A stretch of 64,000 bases of DNA from Thozetella sp. PMI_491 (Eukaryota > Ascomycota > Sordariomycetes > Chaetosphaeriales > Chaetosphaeriaceae), in contig MU270114.1 of NCBI GenBank assembly GCA_021432635.1, positions 124,001-188,000 of the forward strand, written 5' to 3'. A program made the position numbers and the translations under genes. Below, piece by piece: positions 12,228 to 24,441 of the stretch. Position 1 is the stretch's first letter, and each line of letters starts with the position of its first letter. The notes beneath the pieces are model-generated. The model saw only the letters and a list, made by a program, of their open reading frames with translations. It did no database searches and was not told the origin of the DNA.

Positions 12228-14015
12228 GGGGCACATCCGCCTGCTTTACTTAAAATGCAGGAGGCTTTGCGAGGGCCGGCAGTCTACGCAAGGGCAATGA
12301 TTATTAGATTGTACCAAGAGTATCGATGCTGTGCTATTTACCTAGGGCATACTACCCGGCGTGATGCGAGAGGGACACTCATACCCGACCTGTGTTTTTT
12401 GTCTTTTTTTTGGACAAGGAGTGCTTGGGAGGAGGGAGATGGCTTCTGGAATCGTAGTTAAGACAACGACTTTCTGCCTGTGTCCTTGACTGTCTAGGGC
12501 GTCGGCCAATCGGCCAGCCCTTTGCCCGGTTCCCAAGGCAAGGGTATAATATCAAACACGCCGACCCTGCAGTAGTCTCGTACGAGACATATACCTTCTC
12601 CATTCCTTCACCGAATACATGTTCACGCGGTCGCTCGCATGATTACACGGTGCTATACCCGGCGTGGCGCTCTGGGGCGTGGGATTCATGGGGGTCAAGT
12701 TCCATGACAGCCTGCGGGCACTGAGGTCCCACAGGCAAACATTCACTCTCACGAATGGCTGTCTCGGTCGTTGGCAAGCGGAACTGCCCCTTTGGGAGTT
12801 TGTGGCTTCGATGAGCCGTTGGCCGCCGCGAGTGACTTTATAGTGACGCGGGGGGCACACCTTATCCTCTTCTTGGCTTACAGTAACGAAACGACAGCAA
12901 GCGACGGCGCTCAGCCCCCACGCTTTACCCGCGGGGGGAGACTTCCACCCTCCCCCCCCCGTTTTCTTCCCCCTTTTTGCGAGCAGCATACGATGGCGCG
13001 TGCTCGTGGAGGCCGTTTCAGTCCTAACGGCAGAAGAAGCAAGCTAGGGTACCCAGGCATCGAGGCAGACTGAGGCTCTGCGTCCATTCTAGCGCCGCCC
13101 ACTTGTGTCACCTCAAGGCCACAATCTCATACCAGGACGAGGCATAGCCCGATCAGTTAGCAGAGATTCGTGGCGTACGGGTGCCTTCCTACCGATAGCG
13201 CCACCTTTGATTTCTGCAACGATCTCTCAGCCCCCTGCTCAAGCGGCGAGGAAGCCAGCCGCTGTGACCGAGGATCCGTCCACAGCTCCGTTTGCCCTAC
13301 CTACGGCAGAGGGGACAAGCGGGGGTAAGAGAAGTGCACCTCTTGTACATTTGCGGGGTGAATTGCATTTTGGCGCCTTCTATCTACAGAACTCCCGGCA
13401 AGTCATGTCCAATTGTAAAGTAAGGCGTGCAGGATGTGTCCTCCCGATACACCCCTTCGTAGCGGCATTCCACCACCACCCATGTCGAGGAGCGCCAAGT
13501 GATACAGCAGATCCAAGTTTGTAGGGTAGCCTTCTTCTTTCTGCTGAAGCTCATCCTACGAGACACGGGGCTTACTGAACCCATGCTTTTCTCTGGCACC
13601 CACCCTCTCACTCACTTCCCCGCCAATGTAAAGGCTCAGCATGACTATCAGCCTCAGCTTGACATCTACCCATACCCTATCCATTCTTCGGCTATTCAAA
13701 TCGTCTGTGTCATTAAGACGGCTTCCTACGTTCCTACATATGGACCGGGCAAATCCCCACATTTCCTTAAGGTGACGGCGCCAATACGAAGAGAAAAGGT
13801 AGTTGGACAGGGCAGAGTGGTCTTCACCCCCCCCCTCCCTTTCGACCCATCAGCGGGATGTCGCATTGTCGTAACGTTGAGGGGGCATAATAATAGCTTT
13901 TTATTGTTTTTCTGCATGCCAACTAGCTTCTTTTTGATAACGCCTTGCGGTTAGCTCAGTGAAAGTGCAGTTTGATGCAAAGTGCTCTTCGTGGCCGCGA
14001 CGCCTGCCCCATGCC
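12228..14015. other. Convergent intergenic region (RVS167 / F-box gene)
   Basis: Both flanking genes end here, so it should hold two 3' UTRs and terminators. Open frames of up to 151 codons (13499-13954 plus) lack family motifs and overlap opposing frames. I see no RNA gene; a tRNA-like GGTTAGCTCAGT at about 13948 lacks the other arms. Confidence 0.5.
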
Positions 14016-16250
14016 TTACTGCCCGCTTTCGCCTTTGGCCCACGGTAGCCCGGGTGTCACGATTGGGGTTTCCGTCGCGAGATCTACCTTGTTCTGGGTG
14101 AAAAAATGATAGCCTCTCGCGATATCCAGGTACATAGCCCGCTCGGTTCTGCACCATTGACCAGACCCTGTGCCGCGAGACATCTGTTGGGGCACGTCAG
14201 ATAGCATCTCCATCTCGATGGCCGTTTGTTGAACATTGGCCTCGCTATGGTTAGACTGTGGTGCAGTCAATAATGTTTCGCGCTCTGTTGGGCGGTTAGA
14301 GGGTCCCTTCGGGCACGATGCCACCCACTCTCCAGCCGGTCTGGCGACCGGTAACCTCCCCGGATATGGTTGTATCCCCTTCAGTCGAATTCCTGCATCA
14401 AAAGACAGAAACACGAGTGCACTGCACTCGGCTGTCTTTGCCCCAGTCGAATAGATAAACGAGCGGTCATCCCACGTACCATGGATACCGCCTAGATGGC
14501 TCGGGGGGTTGAGCAGTGTGGTGAGATCTTCAAGGGCCGGATCGTGTTGCTCTGGGTTCTGCTCGGGTGGCCAAAATAGGACCTCATGGTAGTTGGATGG
14601 GTCTTTGGGATCCTTGTCATTTCCATCAGGATACGCCTCCTCGGTTGTGGCCATGCGTTGATCCATGGTAGGGTCAAGTTTGGTTCGGATGCTCCGCGTA
14701 GCTCCCCTAATGCGAATTCTCTGGCTGCTAGAGCCCGAGGCAGGGTCGTCCACGAGATCCAAGAAGGTCTCGCATGCGGGGTGATAAGACCGGATGTGAC
14801 ACTTGTGCAGGGGAAACATGAGCGATGCATCGCTATCATCCCCTCTGTGTACCATGCGGTAGTCTCTCTGCGGAGGCATAAAACCCGAGCTCTTCCCACT
14901 TGATTGGCCCCCAGAGTGCCTCGTATCTCCCATTGACGGGCTGGCGGAGTCACCTCCTTCGTCCTCTTCGTCCTCATCGTTTCCGGACTCTTCGCCAAGG
15001 TCGACCAGTTCACCCTCCGAGGTGCTGTGATAATGCTCGTGAGGGCGAAAGTCGCCAAAACATGTCATGTAGTAGGTGCGTCGGGCGGACCTATGGCCGT
15101 ACAACCATTCTTTCCTCGATTCCAGAATCCTCTGCTCTCCGGTCTCCTCGTCTCTGATATTTCTTAAAAACGTCCAGCGGTCGTCTATAGGTCCTTCCGC
15201 ATGCTGCCTCCGCCACATGGTCTCCCGCGGAGCCCACTCTATTTTGCTAAATCCATCGGCGACGGTAGGGAACCGGAAGACTCTGTAAAAAGACGTGCCC
15301 TCTGTCTCTTGAACGTCGAACCGGATGGAACTCGCTAGCCCATAGAAGTAACCGTCGAAGATGTCGAAACATATGGTGGAACCGATATCTGAACCTACCA
15401 TCTTCTTCATCATAAGAGGCTGCTCTAGCACGTCATCTTTCCGGATATCGTAAGCTTTCAGCTTCCAGCGCCGGAAACCATCAGAGCCGGTGACTGTATG
15501 AGTGCCATAGTATAGAAATTCCGAGTTGTTGCGAACAAAGATCTTGTACGAAGTCTCGAGGGGCAAGACTTTCAAGACGCGCTTCTGTTTGGCATTGAAA
15601 ATGACGAGCCAGCTCTGCCGTTGGGGCCGGGCGTGGGTATAAAGGCAAGATACGATATCGTCAGAGACATGAAGCAGGTCAAATTTGTAGCGCTTGCTGC
15701 TTTTCGCCTTCTTGACACCCCTACCGACAAGCTGCCGCACGTCGATGACGAATTCCGTGGAAGCCGAATTGTGTAGATCAAGAATACGGAGCTGGCGTTC
15801 ATACGTATACAGAAGAACGCCATTCTGGTATAACCAGTTGTCAGCCACGGCTATGATAGCTGCTGTAAACGGCCGGACCGACGACAGAGCCTCCCTGCGC
15901 TTCACCAGTCGTCTGAGCTCCCGCCCATACCCATGGCTTCCGCGGGCTCGCCGTGCCTCGGGGCTTTCTTGCGCCTTAGTCTTATTTGCCTGTGTTAGCT
16001 TATAATCCCAGCACGAGCGCCACGTGGGGTGAGCGGGAAGGGGTTGTCCGGCATGCATAGAGTTTTAGTACTCTCGGCGGCACAGACTGAGGTAACCTAC
16101 ATCGAGGATCTTTTTCGCTATGTTAGGCTCGTGCACCAGGTAGCGGAGTCGACCGTCGGCCAGACTAAAGTTGTAGATGTCCTCTATGCTAAGGTAGAGC
16201 ACCACGTAGGAAACCAGTTCGTAGGGCATAGTGAAAATGGGCGGAGACAT
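14016..16250 (-). CDS. F-box domain protein, 707 aa
   Basis: Two exons on the minus strand: 16101-16250 (50 codons) and 14016-15989. The intron (15990-16100) has donor GTAGGT, branch GCTAAC and acceptor ACAG in phase 0. Residues 5-45 form the F-box (FTMPYELVSYVVLYLSIEDI with a downstream VHEPNIAKKIL), which in this family binds Skp1 in an SCF ubiquitin ligase. The following LKRREAL-like block, WLYQNGVLLYTYERQLRILD and repeated short strand-like segments resemble the large set of Sordariomycete F-box proteins with a C-terminal beta-propeller-like region; the fold is inferred. An acidic stretch (EESGNDEDEEDEGG) lies near the middle. The substrate cannot be told from sequence. The long exon by itself is also open upstream, through the intron, to an ATG at 16058, but that form would lack the F-box. 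Confidence 0.85.
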
Positions 16251-19200
16251 CGCAGGCGAAGGCTCCTACGCAGCAATTGCGAATCATCGAGCAGCCAGAG
16301 GTTAGAGGCACGGGTGTGTGGAGGATTTGGCTTGATAGGGGATGGCGAAGAGGAAATAAGGGGGGGGTGGGGGGTGGGCTTTGGTAGACAGGTCGCTGTT
16401 GGCTAGCCGTGAGTCCGCTGTGGTATGAGCAAAGTGCAATTGGGAAGTGGCTTGGCCAAACGAGGAAAGAGACCTATCAAGGATAGGGAGAAGTGAAAGG
16501 CAGTGGTAGCTAGAATGTACATGATGGACTTGCAGGCTACATATAAAGAATTGGCGGGGGCCAGAGAGAGAGGGGGAACGCGAGGCTGGCACATCTGCCC
16601 CGAGGAACGGGGAAGCACGTTGTGTTACGGCCCCGATTGGCCTCTACTCCCAAGGCATTCTTCTCGCTGTCACCGTTTACCTCTTTGCTTTTTTAAAATT
16701 GGCCCGACTCTAGGCCCTAACTAGGGGCGGGAAGGCTGGTCGTCGAATGGCACTGCCGAGGCGGAGGCGAATGCCATGAGCAGGTTTGGGTCGTCGCAGG
16801 GGTTGTTGGCACAAGACAAAGGAATTCCTACCGTAAGGAGATTTGTCCAGGGCCCAACTATCGGCGCGTGGCTCTCGAGCAGAGCCGCATTCCTCAGCTT
16901 GTTACGGCGTAGTTCGTACAGTACCGCGAGCCGAAGTGGAGACCCTCATACAGGTCAAGCGAGCGTTGCTTCAGATGTCAAGAAGGGGGATAACGGAGAG
17001 GACACTAAAGTTTGGTAGTGTGGGGGGGAGCCGAGTGCGAGAGAGCTTTGTGCTGATTGTCCCCCCAGTAGGTACCTAGTCGGGCCCCCGCAGCTGGCCT
17101 CTTTCCTCTTACAGGCTGGAAGGTAAAAGAGGTATGTACTACGTACTGTAGCACGGGACATGATGCGGCTCTTCAAACCTGGGCCTGAGGAAGAGCATGG
17201 TTCGACAAGCAGGAAGCGGCAGCCTACCAACAAAAGCCTACCAATTCATTGCAGGAACGGGCCAGGGAAAGCAGGGGCAATCCACGCCCGGCAACTAATA
17301 CCCCTGTAAATGAATCTTGTACCCTGCCGTGTGCTTCCTAAGGCGCCAACACCCAAATGGAAAGAGGTGGTGGGTCTCACCCAGCTCCGAAGAGGAGGAG
17401 GGGAAGGGAGGGAGAGGGGGCTCCGCTCCCTCGCTTGGCCAGCCGAGAGAGGCAGCAGAGCCTCAACATCTCGGGGCTACGCCGGCTCCCTCTCTTCCTT
17501 CTCGCGAGCCTTCAGCTCCTCTCCTCCCTCCATCCTCGCGTACCTCACGTAACGGTCACCCAACGAAAGAGCCCGATTGCCTCCGCGCGATTTGATTTGC
17601 CCCAAAGAGCCTCATTTACGCCCTTCAGCTGCCACCAACGCCGCCCCCCACCTCTCTCCGTTTTTACAAACGGGGAAGACGAAGCTGTCGGCTCCCTGCC
17701 CAATGTTTGGTTCAACCTCCCTTGTTATTCTATTTTCCGTCACCTCTGTCGCCCATATTACCGGCTGGCTTTTGTTGGCTCGCGCACCTCCTCAGCTCGA
17801 ATGAAGCATTTGCTGCGGTGTCTGTGCTCGGCGAGCTGCACATGGCTGAGGGCGCGCCGGAGCTTCAGTGACCGCGGCCTCTCTCAGCTCTAGAGCTAGC
17901 AGCTCGTCGCGGCACCGTGTATTCATCTCACCCCGCACCGCCAGGCATCACGTTGCGGCTCCTGAGGATGCTCTCGGTCTTAGCCCAGCGCCTCGCGCCG
18001 ACCCCGCACACCTAGGATCTTGCTGACCCTACGAACTTCGCTGACGTTGGTCAGGCATGCAATTCTCTTGTATCCAACCACCACCCTTTTAAGGCCTGTC
18101 TAACCGGAGCTTGTCCCGCTCGGTGGCGACAGTGTCCTTGTATAGATCCACAGCGGTCTGCGAGGAACTGCGTCGGCGGGGACTACGGCGGGGAGGATCG
18201 GGGCACGAAGGCACAGCCTTGCTAGCGTCGAGCGTTGGGAGCTCTTGGCGCCTGAAACGCAGCACCTGACGGAGACAGGCTACCTATGCGATGCACCCGC
18301 AATTCTGTCGCGTGATACGGCATCTTGATGATTCCGCCTTTCCCCGGGATTCAGGGGGGTTGGGGCAACCTCAGCTTGCGATACGCCCTTGACCCAACCT
18401 GCCATGATTGTTCTGCAGACCTGACTCGCCATTATCCAAATGATACGGTCCTGCGTCCCCTGTCTTAGGCCTATGAAGACGCGCAATTGATCTCGCCCCC
18501 GAGGCGGTGAATAACTGGCCCAAATAGGCGGGTTAGTGCGACACCATTGCTTCACGACTCGGCTCTTTCGGGGAGCTGGAGTAGTTATCATGCGGTGATA
18601 GGTTTCTTGATGGTGTACGGAGTAAGTACCAACCGAGCAGCCCTGCAGCCAGGCTCTCCAGCAAGGGTGTTGGGAAGCTCGGACTACACGCAGTCACACC
18701 CCGACACAGCGGTAACCCCCTCGACTCGAAACTGAGGGCGGCCCCCATGTCGAGAGTCTTGTACAAAATCGCCAATTGAAGCAGCCACAGGCCTATCGGG
18801 TGTGGCAGTACTACAAACTTCGGTAGAGTCCCTCCTTGATACGGTTCCGCTTACTCATTAGGGTGTCGTACTGTACTTGGCAATTTCGGCCATCTGTCCT
18901 TAGACGCCCGTGCTTCAAAGTGCAGTTTCTACCAGAAAGCATTTGCTAGCTGCTACAATGGCTCCAAGCCACTCCCCAGCTTTCTGAGACGCTAGAAATG
19001 GTCATTCGCGATGGTGAACGACGGATGCCAACTAATCATAATCATAGCCATATACAAGTAACTCGCGTGTTCAATAAATCACGACTCAACACTATTCAAC
19101 AAAGTCGGTCCATGGCTCAATATCTTGCATGTGTCCCCTCCATTGAAGTAGCGATCAGAGGACAGCAGCCAATGCCTCGATAGAAAGTAGTAACTATTGC

Positions 19201-19725
19201 CCTCCTTGGCCAAGACTCTCGCGGTTTTCATGATGGATTTGTTTACTCCAGCAAGTTTGCCAAGTCTGGACTGGTTTTGCACATCAGCTTTTCGGGGATG
19301 CTCTTGGTTGCCTGGCTTAGATGAGTACTAGAAGCATTCCGGAGAGGCGAATGCCGGCCGTGCCATTTGCAGGCGTGTAGATAGACACCAATTTGGCATT
19401 CTTAAAACCTCTAGGTGATCTAAGCAACTCTATCTAAGTGTTCGTCTGCTCTGTTTTGTTTATTCTGCCCCTGAACCCCTTTCCGAGTCCGCCCTCTGGT
19501 CGGCTTTGGGCACTGCGTTAACCCCCACCCTTCAGCGCTGCTATTGGACAAGCACCGGCTGAGTCAGTCGGCCGAGAACGGCCACTGTAGCGCGCCCGCC
19601 GCTAACTCTTCGATTGAGAGTGTTCTATGTTCACTCCCGCATCTCACCCTTGCAACAAGTCTCGGCCGTAAATGCGACCCGACCCGTCTAATCTTCACAG
19701 CGATTAACCACGCAGTCACTTCAAC
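16251..19725. promoter_or_regulatory. 3.5-kb divergent intergenic region (F-box / MOSC-reductase)
   Basis: Lies between two divergent start codons. Open frames are short; the longest, 178 codons at 17357-17893 plus, is low-complexity and has no motif. A perfect palindrome TAGGTACCTA sits at 17069-17078, and an ATTGG (inverted CCAAT) at 19543-19547, about 180 bp upstream of the MOSC-reductase start. The segment 18090-18330 is GC-rich and could be structured, but I could not match it to any known RNA. Confidence 0.45.
17069..17078. repeat. TAGGTACCTA palindrome
   Basis: A perfect 10-bp palindrome. Partial copies (TAGGTAC or TACCTA) recur at about 2329, 2858, 3968, 4183 and 4974, always in non-coding DNA. 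Confidence 0.6.
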
Positions 19726-21424
19726 ATGATACAAGATCTCGCCGCCCCCTTTAGCACCGATCAGTTGCTTGAGGTGCGCGTAGGTAAGATGAAGCCCATG
19801 AAGGGCCTAAAGGTTGAGTCCGGGATCGACAAAAAGACGTGTGACGGTTCTGTGTTCGTCAACAAGATGGGCATCGTCGGCGACGAGCATGACTATACGT
19901 TCCACGGCGGCGTGGACAAGGCAGTGCATGGCTGTATGTAACCCTTGTGCTCCTCGCCGCCTTAAAAGATCGATCGGGCGAACTAATCTTCGTCCAGACT
20001 GCTCAGCGCACTATGCCTCGTGGAAGGAAGAATTCCCTTCTGCGGCCGACCGATTCGTCCCGGGCGGCTTTGGCGAGAATTTTGTCACGGCTCACATGAA
20101 TGAACGCAACGTGTGCATTGGCGACATCATCGCTGTTGGCGACGAGCTTCGCCTCCAGGTCAGCCTTCCGCGACAGCCTTGCTTCAAGCTGAACCAACGT
20201 TTCGAGCTCAAAAACTTTGCGCCCAACACGTGGAAGCTGAGTCGCACGGGCTGGTACTATCGTGTGCTCCGGGAGGGCCACGTCAAGGCGGGGGACGAGA
20301 TCCGGCTCGTCGAGCGAGGCTGGCCCAAATGGACCATCGAGCGGATCCAGGAATACCTACACCGGAACCAGACCGATCCGGCCATGAACGAGGAGCTAGC
20401 GGCCATTGAACCTCTCGGAGCAGAGAGCCGGAACGCATTCAAAAGACGGGTGGCCAAGCAGCAGAAGAAGGACAGGAAAGAAGAGAAGGAGGCGCCGAAA
20501 TGGAGGGAGTTTCGGATCGTTGAGAAGAAGCAGCAGACACCTCGGATCGCGTCGATCGTATTCGAGGCTGTCGAGCCGCTGGACGAGGCGGATCCGTCCG
20601 AGGGCGAACACGCCAAGATTAAGCTTCCCAATGGGCTAGTGCGGACGTATTCGATCGTCGACGGCGACAAGAATAAGTTTCAATTGGCGGTTGCGCTGGA
20701 TGAAAACAGCCGCGGGGGCTCGAAGTGTCTTCACGAGACCGTCAAGGTCGGAGACACGGTTCCGGTAGGGCCAATGACGGCCGGCATACCGATGGTACCT
20801 AGCGCGAGCAACCATGTCTTCGTCGCCGGTGGGATCGGCATCACCGCCTTCCTATCTGTGGTTGAGGTCTTAATAAAGTATAATATCAGCGCGGTCCTGC
20901 ACTACGCTGTACGTTCGGCAGACGAGACCCCGTTCAAAGAACGGCTCGAGAAGATCCGTGATCACGTCCACATTTACGACAAATCCAAGGGACAGCGGAT
21001 GGTCTTACGGGATATAGTTACCACTATGCCTTGGAACTCACACTTGTACTTCTGCGGCCCGGGGCGCCTCATGGAAGAGGCACAGCGCGAAGTGGCGGCT
21101 GCCGGTATCCCGGAGACCGAGGTGCACTACGAGGCTTTCTCGGCTGACCTTACTGGTGATCCGTTCGAGGTAGTCGTCGCGCGCCAGGGGGGAGAGAAGA
21201 CGCTCAAGGTAGGGGGAGAGGAGACTCTGCTGGAGGTGCTTCAGAGAGAATTTGGCGACGACATCCCCTCGTCTTGCGAGGTCGGCAACTGCGGAACTTG
21301 CAAGATTAACCTGAAAGAAGGTCGGGTCGACCATCGGGGGACTGCGCTGGCGGAGGAAGAGAAGGCCACCTCGATGCTTGCGTGTGTAAGCCGAGGCATC
21401 GGACGAATTGCTGTCGAGGTGTGA
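19726..21424 (+). CDS. MOSC / 3-alpha / flavin reductase / [2Fe-2S] ferredoxin fusion
   Basis: Two exons (19726-19933, 19998-21424) joined by a 64-nt intron (GTATGT...CCAG) give 544 residues. Residues about 15-180 are a YiiM-like MOSC domain: HGGVDKAVH (60-68), VPGGFGENF (90-98) and SLPRQPCFKLN, where Cys131 is the expected molybdenum ligand. A 3-alpha helical part follows (WTIERIQEYL, 181-190). Residues about 236-455 are a ferredoxin-NADP-reductase-type module with RTYS (285-288) for flavin, AGGIGIT (346-352) and FCGPG (421-425) for the nicotinamide nucleotide. Residues 460-544 are a plant-type ferredoxin with Cys496, Cys501, Cys504 and Cys532. In bacteria, MOSC proteins such as YiiM and YcbX reduce N-hydroxylated compounds and need electron donors. 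Here donor and active site appear to be one chain, in the order of phthalate-dioxygenase-reductase modules. The substrate is inferred, not shown. Confidence 0.93.
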
Positions 21425-21813
21425 GGCGGTACTTTCTGGAATAAGGGGGCTTCGTGAATAGAGAAGCTTTTGGCACATGATATTCCATACACCCGTAGCC
21501 ACACACACTCATCTCTTGGAGTGGGAGGGCCAGAGTATTAAACTTAAGACACGTCATTTCACGGAATGAAACGCAGATTCATGGTGGTGTGCTGGAATTC
21601 AAGCGCGGCATTAGGTAGGTTTCTCCCGCTCTGTGACACAGTGACCATTAGTCGGCTGTTCGTTTTTGAACCAACTACTGTGTAAGCCACATTGCGGCCC
21701 GTGAACAACATAGCCCTCAGCATATGGCACCGACATTTGGTTGGAGTGGATACCCAATCACCTGCGCGCGCCACACTTCCGGCTGAGCCGCTCTCAAACG
21801 CGAACACCAACGT
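21425..21813. other. Convergent 3' region (MOSC-reductase / MFS)
   Basis: 389 bp between two stop codons. I see no gene here; it should hold both 3' UTRs. Confidence 0.6.
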
Positions 21814-23546
21814 TTAGTTTACTACGACACCATCTCTTCCAGCACCACCCGTACTTTCAGAGTCAGGCTCGGCAGAGGGCTTCGCGGGCTTGCCGCCCAC
21901 CATGAAGCCGACCATGACCGCACCAGCGCCGATCCAGAGCCCGAGAGCCCAGGTCATAGTTCCCCATCCTGGACCGGCTTGGAGGTAGCCGGCCATCAGG
22001 CTCCCTACGGTCCCGCCTAGCGCGAACGCGGTGGTGAAGAGGCCATAGCCTATTCCATATACACTCTTCTCACCCCAGATGCCTGGGCACTGGGCCTCCT
22101 TCTCGTCGATGGCGTATGATATCTCGGCCATCAGCGGCGTGTTGCACAATGTGAAGGTGAAGCCAAGGAGTACTAAGAGGGCGCAGAGTAGCACCTTGTG
22201 GCCTGTTGAGTCGTCGGTGACGAAGCGAAGGCACACCAGTGGGGGGACCGAGGCGATGAAGCCCACGGTCGACGGCCACTTGGCGCCATAACGGTCGGAC
22301 CACAGCCCCACGACAGGAGCCAAGAAGCCGGGGACCATGACGCACACAAACACCAGGCCAGCAGCTGTCGCGTTCCAGTGGAATGTGTCCTTGACGAAGA
22401 GCGGGAGGACAGTATCGAACGCAAACCTAGAAAGGAGTGTCAGCAGGCCACGCACGCATAGCATCGGCCTCCACCCTGCACCACGATCAGAGCGGGCGAG
22501 CGGGTGAGCAGCAGCTGCGACAAAGTGAAAGGAGGCTCGAGGCTTGAGACATACATCCCGCCCGCTTGAATGACGACCCCCAGCAAGGCTCCGACTATCC
22601 GACGAGACTTGATCAGCTGCCAGTGCGGGTGCGTTGTAGCCTGCGCCCTAGCCGCTGGGGCCGCCGGTGTCTCTGCGGCCGGGGCTGCGGCCTCCCGTGC
22701 CGGCAGGCTTGTAGGTGCTTTTGCCGAGGCTGCCACGAGGTCATGCGTCGCAGCCGGCGGTTTATCTTCGGTCGGGTCCGAGCAGCGCTGCGGCTCTTCC
22801 TTGGGGTTGGCATCGGTAGCCGATGCTAACCGCGCATTGCTGGCGGCGTTGTCCCGGTTGTCCTTGCCTGTGATCCATTGCCGCGCAACCTTCTTCTCGA
22901 TGAGCACAAGGCGCATGAGGATATCGCAACAGATGACGCCGAAGGCAATGTAGTAAACCGCATAGTACCCTAAACTGGCATATACAGCACCGCCAATGAC
23001 GGGCGAGATGAGCAAGCCGACCGACATCGCAATGCTAACATAGCCCAGGGCGTAGCCGATGTTGCGCCCCATGGTGTCGGCCAGGAGCGCAAGGCCGACG
23101 CTCCACACAATGGCGGCGCTCAGGCCCTGGAGCAAGCGGCCCACGATGAGCAAGGCGATGGTCTTGCCCAAGCACAGAAGCAAGGTGGATCCAGCGAGCG
23201 CGAGCAGGCCAAGCACGAGAGGGAGGCGGCGTGACGACGTGTGGTCAGCATAGAGGCCGGCAAGGGGGCTCCCGATAAAGAGCGAGACATTGTAGCAGGC
23301 TAAGAGGATGGCGGTCCACTGTTGCACCTCGTTTTCAGAGATGCCAACCTGTACAGATAAAGAAAAGGGTATCACTGGGACAAGTAGTGCGTAATACAGG
23401 ATGTCGGTGAAGATAGCCAGGCACACTGTCAACAGGATGAAGGTAGTTGAGGACCGGTACTTAAGGAGAAAGGGGGGGTCCGAGGTTCCATGTTTTGGGG
23501 TTCCGACGAGAACAACCCTCAGTTCATGCCAGAGCCTGGCCGACAT
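21814..23546 (-). CDS. MFS transporter, DHA1 / vesicular-amine-transporter-like
   Basis: Two exons on the minus strand (22555-23546 and 21814-22426) joined in phase 2 by GTATGT...CTAG, giving 534 residues. The N-terminal half has hydrophobic segments starting at FILLTVCLAIFTDILYYALL, a motif-A-like GLYADHTSSRRLP between TM2 and TM3, and a Gly-rich TM5 (YVSIAMSVGLLISPVIGGAVY). The central cytosolic loop has an Ala/Pro-rich insert of about 70 residues. The C-terminal half begins FAFDTVLPLF and has GLWSDRYGAKWP, the second copy of motif A. This layout is typical of 12-TM proton antiporters for drugs, amines or metabolites; the substrate is unknown. ATG 23546 is chosen because it lies just before the first hydrophilic leader; an ATG at 23552 is equally possible, and the longer open frame above it is unlikely to be translated. 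It converges with the MOSC-reductase gene. Confidence 0.9.
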
Positions 23547-24441
23547 TTGCATGCACTTCTTGCCGAAGGGGGCTCCGGGGGGGAGGGAGTATAGCAGCCG
23601 CTCTGGTCTTTGTTTGGGAAGAGGGGCCTGAATGTGGAACAAGACTACTCCAGACCGGGCCGCATGCTCGAGCGCCAGTCGTCTCGGGAAAGACAAGATA
23701 AGAGGGGATCCGGGCAATTGTCGAGATGTCCGACTCAATGGCCACAAGAGGAGAATTTGTCTTGAGCTTTCGTCATTGATGTTCTCTGCAAGGACCCAAC
23801 AACCAACAACCGGGGTTTTCTAGGGCAGAGAGCCAACTCAATTAGGCTAGCGCACCGGCTTCGGCAGCGCCAAATACCAGAAAAGCCGTGAACGGAGGGG
23901 TAGCAAAGCACCCGTCCACCGCTTCCTAGGGTAAGTCTACTCTTTGGTCCTCTTGGTCCTGCTATGGGTCGTCGTGTCGAATGCTGCCATGGTGTAGAGC
24001 ACATATGCGAGCTAGACTGCAATGTTCTCTCGAGACAGCCAGCAGAGACATCGAGGGCGGCGTAAGGAGAGACAAGGCTCGGTTTGATGATGTCCGCACA
24101 GTTCCGGCACTATCGTCATTTGCGTGAATTGTATCCTCCGTAGCCCTGGTTGCCCTCGAGAACCATAGGGATCCCGGGGCAAAGCAGAGACCGAATGTAT
24201 TCCTCAGGTAGTAATTATCTAATATAAAGTACTGTATAGGAAGCAAGACACTTGAGTAGCCCCACAATACCAAAGTCAGTGCGGGCTACCGTAAGCTCCC
24301 CAGACCGCCCCACTACTACCACAAGGCTGAGGTGGGACAAAAAAAAAGTTTCCTGAACCTCTCGGTGCCATTAAGCTCAAGCCTGGAGCGTCAGAACCTC
24401 CAATCCTCCCCCCCCGGCTTTGTTGCCCGCGTCCGCCCACC
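23547..24441. promoter_or_regulatory. Divergent promoter between MFS and RRP7 genes
   Basis: 895 bp between divergent starts. A T-poor, A9 run lies near 24340 and a C-rich stretch just upstream of the RRP7 ATG. No gene recognised. Confidence 0.45.

Noticed and set aside
13945-14010. tRNA-like A-box GGTTAGCTCAGT
   Set aside because: No matching B-box or cloverleaf downstream in a tRNA-sized interval.
18090-18330. Possible structured RNA (RNase P, MRP or SRP RNA)
   Set aside because: The segment is GC-rich with short complementary stretches, but I could not place any of the conserved core motifs; a covariance-model search (Rfam) would decide.
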